Source of the DNA: Desulfobacterales bacterium
GTDB taxonomy: Bacteria; Desulfobacterota; Desulfobacteria; Desulfobacterales; C00003060
NCBI GenBank assembly: GCA_030629475.1
Contig: DAOVOU010000053.1
Coordinates: 1 to 9,260 of the forward strand
Length of the DNA stretch: 9,260 nucleotides
Reading direction: 5' to 3'
Shown here: in pieces, positions 1-6,321 of the stretch
Layout: every line of letters begins with the position of its first letter
Numbering within the stretch: the stretch's first letter is position 1
Translations under genes and position numbers: made by a program
Notes under the pieces: model-generated
What the model was told of the DNA's origin: nothing
The model's database searches: none
Seen by the model: the letters and a program-made list of their open reading frames with translations, nothing else

Positions 1-621
1 CATGACCTCGGCAGCCGGCTCGCCCGCATAGACGTGGGCTTCGGCATCTATGCCTTGATCCAAAAATATCTTCCGTGTTTGTGAAAGCTTCTCTTTGAGA
101 TTTCCCATGTCTCTTACAGATAGCTTTCTGTCTAAGACATAGACGATCTCCAGCTCCTTGATGATCTCTTTAAAGTCTAGCAGATAACTGCGGGCCTTTT
201 CAGAGGCAACCGACCAGTCATCAGCAAATATGACATGTGTGAACATACCCTCTCGTCGGGGCCCAGACGCTTCCACATTTTCGGGCAAGATGATCACAGG
301 CACACGGGATGATCTGAGTAAATGCTTTGTCAGAGACCTGCGGACCCGGCCACCTATATCGCACTTGAGGCCGGCTGCAATCAGTGAAACCCCTTCTCTG
401 TGGGCTAGATCCAAGATACTACGCACCATATGCCCTTCCACCACAAAGGTCCTCGAGTTTATGCGGTATTCGGCGAGCCTTGTTTCCCAACCTTCCACTT
501 TGGTTGCATGCAAAAAGACGACTTCCTCAAGCCCGAGCGTGCGAAGAGCCAAAAGGCGCTCAATTTCAGAGAAGCTTGGTTCTCTGGCCTTCGTGACATA
601 CAGTAATTTTCCAACTCCCAT
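1..621 (-). CDS. Tandem universal stress protein (UspA family), 3' end beyond window
   Basis: The minus-strand frame is open from an ATG at 621 to the window edge (207 codons, no stop), so the protein is cut at its C-terminus. Residues 1 to about 118 form a degenerate first Usp domain that ends in the typical tail (RSSRVPVIILPE, near residues 106-117). A second Usp domain begins near residue 129 with FTHVIFADDWSVASEKA and continues out of the window, which fits tandem Usp proteins of about 280-300 residues. The glycine-rich ATP loop of domain 1 is poorly conserved (GLKCDIGGRVRRS). The start is preceded by AGG six bases upstream; an in-frame GTG immediately before the ATG is an alternative. 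It follows the stand-alone receiver gene by 44 nt and is probably the last visible gene of the antiporter operon. Usp proteins are soluble stress-adaptation proteins; the specific role here is unknown. Confidence 0.85.
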   Translation of the reverse strand, partial: MGVGKLLYVTKAREPSFSEIERLLALRTLGLEEVVFLHATKVEGWETRLAEYRINSRTFVVEGHMVRSILDLAHREGVSLIAAGLKCDIGGRVRRSLTKHLLRSSRVPVIILPENVEASGPRREGMFTHVIFADDWSVASEKARSYLLDFKEIIKELEIVYVLDRKLSVRDMGNLKEKLSQTRKIFLDQGIDAEAHVYAGEPAAEVM

Positions 622-665
622 CACTGACCTACTCCGTGGCTGTTGCCGAATCGACAAAATGAACG

Positions 666-1058
666 TTAACCCAGGACCTTTTTTATGGTGGATGCCAGGT
701 GCTTAGCTGTCACCGGCTTTTCCAGATAGGCATCCGGATCCGGAACACTTTCACCACCAGATTCTGTCTGGGCCGCCTGCGCGCGCAGTGCGGTTCTCTT
801 GGCTACTCCGGAATATATGATCACAGGAATGCCTTTTAGACCCTCAGAAGTCTTCAATTCTCGATACAGTTTGATTCCGCTCTCCTTTGGCATCAAGATA
901 TCCATGATGATTAAGTCCGGTTTCTGCTGTCTTATGATATCCATGGCCTCTTCACCATTTGTTGCCAGTATAGGTGTATAGCCGTTTTCCTCCAGCACGG
1001 TAGAGACAAATTCCCTTATGTGATCTTCATCATCCACACTGAGTACGGTCTTTGACAT
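666..1058 (-). CDS. Stand-alone response regulator receiver (CheY-like)
   Basis: This 130-residue protein is a single receiver domain with no output domain. The acidic pocket is D9-D10, the phospho-acceptor is D53 (IIMDILMP), the switch serine is S83 (IIYSG) and the conserved lysine is K114 (LEKP), so all catalytic positions are present. Between beta-4 and beta-5 it carries a somewhat long insert rich in A, Q, S and E (about residues 86-108). The ATG has a strong ribosome site, GGAGG, eight bases upstream. It lies 51 nt downstream of the 588-residue antiporter subunit and 44 nt upstream of the Usp gene, so co-transcription is likely. Single-domain receivers act by phosphorylation-dependent binding to partners or as phosphate shuttles. 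No cognate histidine kinase is visible here, so the partner is unknown. Confidence 0.93.
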   Translation of the reverse strand: MSKTVLSVDDEDHIREFVSTVLEENGYTPILATNGEEAMDIIRQQKPDLIIMDILMPKESGIKLYRELKTSEGLKGIPVIIYSGVAKRTALRAQAAQTESGGESVPDPDAYLEKPVTAKHLASTIKKVLG

Positions 1059-1109
1059 CTAGATATCCTCCGTATAGGTCTTTGTAGGGAGGGCAGAAAT
1101 TACTCCACC

Positions 1110-2876
1110 TCAGCCCAAAAAGGCAAACACCACAAAAAGCGAAAACACAAAGACAAGGGACAGGAATACCGCAGTACCCATAGGTGCCAGGCTGGTTTCT
1201 TCCGGTCTTGTCTCTTTGTTGAACGCTTCCGGGGCAGAACCCTTACCCGTTGCTCTCATATAAAGTGTCACTAATGAACTGATAGGTGTTCTACTTAATT
1301 GGCCCAACCGAGCCGGGACAGCACAAGCAAGAACACGCTCAGAAAATGCGTTGAGACCATTTAAACCCCTGTCCATAACATAGTAAAAGAAACGTGCCCC
1401 TTTACGGTAGAACCAATCGGTATCAAGATTAATAGCTGCTATTTCCGCCGGATAATAGCCGGAGCGTATGAGAAGAAGGAAAGCAAGGCCACCGAACATC
1501 ACCAACTGCAACTCACCCGTCACGTGCGCGGCAGTGTACGGGACAAAATGCACCGGGTAGGGAAGAAGATTATAGAGACGGCCGGGAAATAGGCCAATGG
1601 CAATACACAAGAATGCAGCAATCCCCATGGCAAGAAGCATATTAAGGGGGGGCTCTTTTGTCCTTATGCCGGAGTCATGGCCAAAGAATGTGAAGAAAGG
1701 AACCTTGATACCCACGTGAAGAAAGACACCGGCTGAGGCAAATTCCAAAATGAGCCATATAAGGGACAATTTTTCATGGCCAGCCGCACTGATGATCATG
1801 GACTTGCTGATAAAATCATTGAAGAGAGGAAAGCCGGAGATCGATGCCGCGCCTATCATGCAAAACAAACACGTCAAAGGCATGGTTTTGTATAATCCAC
1901 CCAAGTCTGTACATCTAATCTTTCCGGTCATGTGAAGCACCGATCCTGCAGCCATGAACAGAAGACTCACGTACAGGATATCGCAGAAAGCATGGGAAAC
2001 AGCACCATTTATGGCCAATTGTGTTCCTATACCGATTCCACACATCATGAATCCAACCTGGTTGATGATAATGTAAGCAAGTACACGCCTTACGTCATTT
2101 TCAAGAATCCCATAGAAGAGAGGAACAACAGTCATTACAGCTCCCAGCCATATTAGAAGCTCTGTACCCGGGAAGGTTCTTGCCATAAGATAGACCGCGC
2201 TCTTGGTGGTAAGGGCACACATGAATACCGCACCCGCAACAGTTGCTTCAGGATAGGCGTCCTGAAGCCACGGATGTAGAGGAGGAATCGCAGCGTTCAG
2301 GGCAATACCAATGAATATGAGCCAAGAAGCTATGCCACCCAGTCCTATGTTTGCGAACTCGGTCGTACCTGAATCGTGGATATAGATGATGATGCCCGCC
2401 AGAAGACACAGACCTCCGAAGACATGGACCAGGATATACCTGAAGGCTGCAAGCTGTGACGCCTTTGTTTTACGGGCCAGGATCAGGAACGTAGAGCTGA
2501 TTGCCAGTAATTCCCAAAATACATAAAGAGAGAAAAAATCACCAGAAAAAGTAACACCTATGGCGCCGCCGGCATACATTAGCGCTGAAACGTGCTGGAG
2601 ATCGTCTTGTACTTTCAGGGCAAAAAGAATCCCTATGAAGGATATAATCGTAAATATATAGCCAAAGACCATACTGAGCCTGTCGACCCTGCCGAAGATG
2701 AGATTGTAATCCAGGAAATTGACAACCCAGTACTTACCTTCCGGCATCTTGACAAGCATGACAAAGGCAAGAACAGGCAGGAGCAACATAAAGGCGGATT
2801 TGAGCTTTCCCCTTAAAAAAGGCACAAAAAGGGCACCGCCAATAAATATTGCTGCTGGGGGAATCAAATTAGTCAT
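1110..2876 (-). CDS. Complex I/Mrp-like proton-conducting membrane subunit D, 588 aa
   Basis: This polytopic inner-membrane protein belongs to the NuoL/M/N-MrpA/D antiporter-like family and closely resembles 'Na+/H+ antiporter subunit D' proteins of deltaproteobacteria. Visible family marks are the membrane glutamate E122 (YVFWELLAIS), the segment AAIPPLHPWLQDAYPEATV (residues 195-213) with H201, lysine K225 (LTTKSAVY) and H295 (AVSHAFCDILY). By recall the family has a lysine in 'HILYKALLF'; here that position is V303. N194 stands where NuoM has a lysine, which I believe is usual for this subfamily. A hydrophilic stretch and a last membrane span close the C-terminus. The ATG lies inside the end of the preceding 80-residue gene (8-nt overlap), indicating translational coupling. 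It probably translocates H+ or Na+ together with the 493-residue subunit; no redox (hydrogenase or dehydrogenase) subunits lie in the window. Confidence 0.9.
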   Translation of the reverse strand: MTNLIPPAAIFIGGALFVPFLRGKLKSAFMLLLPVLAFVMLVKMPEGKYWVVNFLDYNLIFGRVDRLSMVFGYIFTIISFIGILFALKVQDDLQHVSALMYAGGAIGVTFSGDFFSLYVFWELLAISSTFLILARKTKASQLAAFRYILVHVFGGLCLLAGIIIYIHDSGTTEFANIGLGGIASWLIFIGIALNAAIPPLHPWLQDAYPEATVAGAVFMCALTTKSAVYLMARTFPGTELLIWLGAVMTVVPLFYGILENDVRRVLAYIIINQVGFMMCGIGIGTQLAINGAVSHAFCDILYVSLLFMAAGSVLHMTGKIRCTDLGGLYKTMPLTCLFCMIGAASISGFPLFNDFISKSMIISAAGHEKLSLIWLILEFASAGVFLHVGIKVPFFTFFGHDSGIRTKEPPLNMLLAMGIAAFLCIAIGLFPGRLYNLLPYPVHFVPYTAAHVTGELQLVMFGGLAFLLLIRSGYYPAEIAAINLDTDWFYRKGARFFYYVMDRGLNGLNAFSERVLACAVPARLGQLSRTPISSLVTLYMRATGKGSAPEAFNKETRPEETSLAPMGTAVFLSLVFVFSLFVVFAFLG

Positions 2877-3111
2877 AATAGTGCTCGTCCCTTTTAATAA
2901 ATATGCGCAGGACCTTTGCTATGAAAATGAGGCCCACACAGGAGACAAATCCGTACACTGCAAAAAAGTCCGGGGCACCTTCCCACGGGAAGTCAGCGTG
3001 TTTATGGATGAAGAAGTCAACGATGAGCAGCACCACAAGGGATACATAGAAAAAGCCCAGGAATCTTTTTACATTTTCCGGTTTGTCAAAAATCTTCAAC
3101 TCTCTTTTCAT
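2869..3111 (-). CDS. Small two-span membrane protein of the antiporter cluster, 80 aa
   Basis: An 80-residue protein with a basic N-terminus (MKRELKIFDKPENVKRFLG), a first hydrophobic span at about residues 17-34, a short loop with H36, H38 and FPWEGAPDF (41-49), a second span at about 49-71 and a charged tail. The loop motif and the position between two antiporter subunits suggest an accessory subunit of the membrane complex, possibly filling the place of the small Mrp subunits, though I see no specific similarity to MrpC, MrpE, MrpF or MrpG. A GGAAGGG ribosome site lies about nine bases before the ATG. The stop codon lies inside the next gene (ATGACTAA junction), so the two are probably translated together. 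I recall similar small proteins beside antiporter genes in sulfate reducers but cannot name a family. Confidence 0.85.
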   Translation of the reverse strand: MKRELKIFDKPENVKRFLGFFYVSLVVLLIVDFFIHKHADFPWEGAPDFFAVYGFVSCVGLIFIAKVLRIFIKRDEHYYD

Positions 3112-3134
3112 CTAGAACTGCCCTTCCGGTTCGG

Positions 3135-3257
3135 CTATAGAAAAGGTCTAAGAAAAATAATGCCCAGATACAAAACAGCTACTAGAACCACTATATGAAA
3201 AACTTTTCTGTATCCTGGTACAGGCTCATGAGAAAGTATCATTATTTCTTCAGTCAT
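3135..3257 (-). CDS. 40-residue single-span membrane protein of the antiporter cluster
   Basis: This short gene fills the space between the 493-residue and 80-residue genes. It begins MTEEIMILSHEPVPGYRKVF and continues with one hydrophobic span at about residues 19-37, ending RPFL. The ATG is six bases after the stop of the upstream gene. A very strong ribosome site, AGGAGGG, is formed by the last codons (Leu-Gly-Gly) and stop region of that gene, nine bases before the ATG, which is the best evidence that the ORF is translated. A 23-nt gap separates it from the 80-residue gene. The soluble N-terminus followed by one membrane helix suggests a small accessory or assembly subunit of the ion-translocating complex. 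The function is not known to me. It is too short for default gene-length cut-offs and is easily missed. Confidence 0.75.
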   Translation of the reverse strand: MTEEIMILSHEPVPGYRKVFHIVVLVAVLYLGIIFLRPFL

Positions 3258-3263
3258 CTTAAT

Positions 3264-4745
3264 CTACCCTCCTAGCATGCTTTTAACCGCCATCTCAGCT
3301 AACTCAAAAAAGGGCTGGGGATAAAAAAACAAGACGATAGATCCCACTGCGGTGAGCGCCAGTGGGGCCACGCACCATCTGGGAGCCTCTTCGATTTTGT
3401 TATCAAATAAAGATTCCTCCTGCGTGCAGAAAAAGGCCTTGTAGACAATGGGCAAAAAATATGCGGCATTTAGCAGGGAGCTTCCAAGAAGGACAAACAA
3501 CATAAGCATTTGATCGGCCTCGAGTGTGCCTAATACAAGATTCCACTTGCTTATGAAACCACCACAAGGTGGAAGGCCGATCACGCTCAAGGAACCGATA
3601 AAAAACGCAATCATGGTGACCGGCATCCTTTTCCCTATGCCGACCATTTCGCTGATGTTTTTCTTGCCGGTGGCTACGAAGATGGCGCCCGCACAAAAAA
3701 ACAGAGTGATCTTGCCAAAGGCATGCATGGCGATATGGAGCATACCGCCGATCATTCCCTTGGGAGAAAGGAGCGCAACCCCAAGCACAATGTAGGATAG
3801 CTGACCGATAGTAGAAAAGGCAAGACGCCTCTTGAGGCCGTCCTGGGAGAGGGCAATGCATGAAGCCACTATGACGGTAAATGCAGCGACATAGCAGAGC
3901 AGGGTCCCAAGATGGAGATCTAGCAACAGGTTAGTTCCAAAGACCCCTGTTATGACTCGAAGCACACTAAAGGCCCCAACCTTGACAACGGCCACCGCGT
4001 GCAACAAAGCACTCACTGGCGTCGGCGCCACCATGGCTGCAGGAAGCCATGAATGAAACGGCATAATTGCTGCCTTGGCAAACCCGAAGATGAACAGGAA
4101 CAAAAGAAGCCCCATCAGGGCCTTCGATCCGGTTCCTGCCAAAAAACCCTGTTTTGAAAACTCAAGGGTACCGGCAAGATTGTAGGATATAAGCATGGCT
4201 GGCAACACAAGGCCAATAGAGGCGCCCACGATGTAGAGGAGATATTTTCGCCCTGAGCTATGAGCCTCAAGGTCCTGGTGGTGAGTAACCAGCGGGTAGG
4301 TGGCAAGAGAAAGCATTTCGTAAAAAAGATAAAGCGTTAGCAGATTCGCAGCAAAGGCCACTCCAATGGTGGCTGAGATGGCAACGGCAAAAAAGCAGAA
4401 ATATCGGGTTTGGCTGTGCTCGTCGAGGCCTCGCATATACCCTATGGAATAGGCAGACGTAATGATCCAGAGCGAAGATGATACGAGCGCAAAAAGTAAT
4501 CCAAGGGCATCTACCCTAAATGCGATCCCTACGCCCGGGACAACATCTATTAGGTTGTAAACTATCTCTTGCCCCCGCAAGACCAGCGGTATCATGGAAC
4601 CTACAATACCAAGCTTTATAAAAGCGGCAAGGAAGGTCCAGCCTTCCCTCAGATTTGCTTTCTTGCTCGAGACGATAATGAGAAGGGTGCAAAAAAGAGA
4701 GACAGAAAGTGCCAATACGGGCTTGATAGACGTGATCGCTTCCAT
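3264..4745 (-). CDS. NuoM/MrpD-like proton-translocating membrane subunit, 493 aa
   Basis: A polytopic membrane protein of the complex I/Mrp antiporter-like family, of usual length for NuoM, NuoN or MrpD. The residues of the proton path are all visible: membrane glutamate E143 (LYLFYEMLSLATYPLV), K224 and H231 in GFAKAAIMPFHSWLPAAM (221-238), the APTPVSALLHAVAVVKVGAFS segment with K255, and H341/K345 in MHAFGKITLFF. It should therefore be a working H+ (or Na+) translocating half-channel, in contrast to the 588-residue partner that lacks the equivalent of K345. The start ATG is nine bases after the stop of the receiver-like gene, with only a weak ribosome site, suggesting coupled translation. 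Its last codons supply the ribosome site of the following 40-residue gene. Which electron-transfer module, if any, it docks to cannot be told from this window. Confidence 0.93.
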   Translation of the reverse strand: MEAITSIKPVLALSVSLFCTLLIIVSSKKANLREGWTFLAAFIKLGIVGSMIPLVLRGQEIVYNLIDVVPGVGIAFRVDALGLLFALVSSSLWIITSAYSIGYMRGLDEHSQTRYFCFFAVAISATIGVAFAANLLTLYLFYEMLSLATYPLVTHHQDLEAHSSGRKYLLYIVGASIGLVLPAMLISYNLAGTLEFSKQGFLAGTGSKALMGLLLFLFIFGFAKAAIMPFHSWLPAAMVAPTPVSALLHAVAVVKVGAFSVLRVITGVFGTNLLLDLHLGTLLCYVAAFTVIVASCIALSQDGLKRRLAFSTIGQLSYIVLGVALLSPKGMIGGMLHIAMHAFGKITLFFCAGAIFVATGKKNISEMVGIGKRMPVTMIAFFIGSLSVIGLPPCGGFISKWNLVLGTLEADQMLMLFVLLGSSLLNAAYFLPIVYKAFFCTQEESLFDNKIEEAPRWCVAPLALTAVGSIVLFFYPQPFFELAEMAVKSMLGG

Positions 4746-4754
4746 ATTCTTAAC

Positions 4755-5192
4755 TCATATCCCCACGGCTGATTGCACCATCTGTCGTACTTCCTGCTCA
4801 CTAACCGGCCTGTGCAGACAGCCAAACGCTCCAAGACCCATGGCCTCTTTGATCTCATTTTTCTTGTTGGTACGAGGTAGATAGAGCACCTGCCAAGCCG
4901 GGGCCTCATTCAAAACCATTTGCAAATCCATTAAACGTGGCTGGGAACAAATAGACCCATCGATAACGACTACACCCCGCTCCCTACCGCCAAAATCCTT
5001 GACACAATCCGCGCAGTTTTGGCAAAGGGTCAACTCGCAATCAAAATGGTTTGAGACCCTCCTCATTACCGCTTCAAGCCCACTGTCCAGCGTGATAAGG
5101 GCCAATCCGTAATCCATGTGTGCTCGTTCCTTGCTAACCTCTTCCAACTCCGCATCCTGCTGGGAGGCAAATAACAATAAAGGAAGTCCCAT
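4755..5192 (-). CDS. Atypical receiver-like (pseudo-receiver) protein
   Basis: The C-terminal ~120 residues follow the alternating beta/alpha layout of a receiver domain: GLALITLD (beta-1), RGVVVIDG (beta-3), WQVLYLP (beta-4) and GAFGCLHRP (beta-5). The key residues are incomplete. D78 stands at the phospho-acceptor position, but the acidic pair is reduced to about one residue (D36), the switch Ser/Thr is not obvious (LYLPR), and the near-invariant lysine is R128 (HRP). It is probably a phosphorylation-independent regulator or protein-binding domain. Four cysteines lie at 52, 57, 60 and 63, and two more at 82 and 125. The 5192 start gives 145 residues; an internal ATG at 5117 (MDYGLALITLDS), with AAGGA ten bases upstream, would start right at beta-1 and is a real alternative. 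It is the first gene after the sigma-54-like promoter and precedes the 493-residue antiporter gene by nine bases. Confidence 0.75.
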   Translation of the reverse strand: MGLPLLLFASQQDAELEEVSKERAHMDYGLALITLDSGLEAVMRRVSNHFDCELTLCQNCADCVKDFGGRERGVVVIDGSICSQPRLMDLQMVLNEAPAWQVLYLPRTNKKNEIKEAMGLGAFGCLHRPVSEQEVRQMVQSAVGI

Positions 5193-5231
5193 GAGAAATC
5201 GCCGGGACTTGAGCCAGTTACCCTCTTTGTA

Positions 5232-5247
5232 CTCAAGTTACGTGCCA
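5232..5247 (-). promoter_or_regulatory. Sigma-54-type (-24/-12) promoter for the antiporter operon
   Basis: Read on the minus strand the site is TGGCACGTAACTTGAG. It matches the consensus TGGCAC-N5-TTGCW perfectly at the -24 block and at TTG of the -12 block, with A instead of C after it. Transcription would start near 5221, about 28 nt before the 5192 start codon. The gene just upstream encodes a sigma-54-dependent activator, which strongly supports the call. The mismatch at the -12 GC is the main weakness. Confidence 0.65.
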
Positions 5248-5399
5248 AAGGCTCAAAATGTCTTTGAAAGACGGGTGATAAGTTCCTTAATTGCTTGAAG
5301 ATTATTGTTGCTTTGTGGAGCAGGAGACAAGAAAAGAAGAGATCAGAACATGTGCAAAGAGGTGTTCAGTATCCGACCCAGGGAAGCGATCACTAAATT

Positions 5400-5475
5400 C
5401 ATTTTGTTGTAATATTGGCAAAATACAAAATGTCTAAAATCGGACCTAGAATGGGCTGTAGTGTTCAAAATACAA
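5400..5475. promoter_or_regulatory. Candidate upstream activator sites: CAAAAT half-site cluster
   Basis: Four half-sites lie here: ATTTTG at 5401-5406 and CAAAAT at 5419-5424, 5426-5431 and 5466-5471. A fifth CAAAAT is at 5254-5259. CATTTTGT (5400-5407) and ACAAAATG (5425-5432) form an exact inverted repeat, and CAAAATACAA occurs twice (5419-5428, 5466-5475). The cluster lies roughly 160-235 bp upstream of the -24/-12 promoter, a normal distance for enhancer sites of sigma-54 activators. That the neighbouring activator binds here is an inference. Confidence 0.4.
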
Positions 5476-5493
5476 CCCAGCCCGCTCACCCAC

Positions 5494-6321
5494 TCAGCGC
5501 TGGATATTGTGCTTTTTGAGCTTGCTGTAAAGTGTTCCCCTGCTGATATTTAACAGCCGAGCAGCTTCATGCTTGTTCCAGTTGCATTCGCGCATCACAC
5601 TCACGATGAGATTCCTTTCGTTTTTTTCCAAGGCGTATTCCTTTGGCATGCCTTGTCCCAGCAGGATTCGCATTTTCTCAGGGAGATCCTCAACGGCAAT
5701 GCGGCTCCCACAGGCCAAAACCACGGATCTGGCCACACTGTTTTGAAGCTCCCTCACGTTTCCCGGCCAATCATACTCCATCATTAATTTCATAGTCTCC
5801 GAGTCAAATCCGGTGATGTCTTTTCCTTCAATAAGGCAATACGTTCTCAGGAAATGATTGGCCAGCAGGGGCACATCCGTGATACGTTCCCGTAAGGCAG
5901 GCAGTTCTGTCGTTATAACGTTCAGACGATAGTAGAAATCTTCCCGCAGGCGACCTGCTCTCATTTCTTTTTCGATGTCTTTATTAGTAGCCGCAATGAC
6001 CCTGACATTGACCTCCACAGGACGGTCTCCTCCCACACGCTCGAAACTCCTTTCCTGTAAGAATCGCAGCAGAAGCACCTGAGTCTCTAGCGGCAAATCG
6101 GCCACTTCGTCCAAAAAAAGAATGCCCCCCTGGGCCCTTTCCAACCGCCCCCGCCTTTGGCTGAGAGCCCCTGTAAAGGCCCCTTTTTCATGCCCGAAAA
6201 TCTCTGAGTGAACCAAGGTCGGGACAAACGAAGAGCAGTGCGCCACAATGAACGGAGTCTCCTTGTATTTACCTGCCGCATGGATGGCGCGGGCCACAAG
6301 CTCCTTTCCAGTGCCGCTCTC
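5494..6321 (-). CDS. C-terminal part of the sigma-54 activator: AAA+ core and Fis-type HTH
   Basis: This is the in-frame remainder after the TGA, beginning ESGTGKELVARAIH. The only nearby start is a GTG at 6297 (267 residues from there), which lies past the Walker A lysine and has no convincing ribosome site, so independent translation is doubtful. Counting from that GTG, the sigma-54 contact loop GAFTGA is at 39-44, Walker B GGILFLDEV at 57-65, sensor I ATNKD near 103, the arginine-finger region ALRERITDVP at 134-143 and sensor II WPGNVREL at 177-184. A Fis-type helix-turn-helix fills the last ~38 residues (LIVSVMRECNWNKHEAARLL onward). Apart from the upstream stop, all sigma-54 activator hallmarks are intact. 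It ends 301 bp before the receiver-like gene, which it or its intact form presumably activates. Confidence 0.8.
   Translation of the reverse strand, partial: ESGTGKELVARAIHAAGKYKETPFIVAHCSSFVPTLVHSEIFGHEKGAFTGALSQRRGRLERAQGGILFLDEVADLPLETQVLLLRFLQERSFERVGGDRPVEVNVRVIAATNKDIEKEMRAGRLREDFYYRLNVITTELPALRERITDVPLLANHFLRTYCLIEGKDITGFDSETMKLMMEYDWPGNVRELQNSVARSVVLACGSRIAVEDLPEKMRILLGQGMPKEYALEKNERNLIVSVMRECNWNKHEAARLLNISRGTLYSKLKKHNIQR

Noticed and set aside
230..706. Plus-strand open frame of 158 codons
   Set aside because: It lies opposite the Usp gene, and its protein is rich in R, P and S without family resemblance. It is a shadow of the real minus-strand frame.
2719..3198. Plus-strand open frame of 159 codons
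   Set aside because: It is antisense to three membrane-protein genes that have ribosome sites and hydrophobic spans, and its own translation shows no domain.
5453..5483. GGGCTG/CAGCCC inverted repeat just after the activator gene, as a terminator
   Set aside because: Only six pairs with a 19-base loop and no T-run in either direction. It overlaps the CAAAAT cluster and may instead be part of a binding site.
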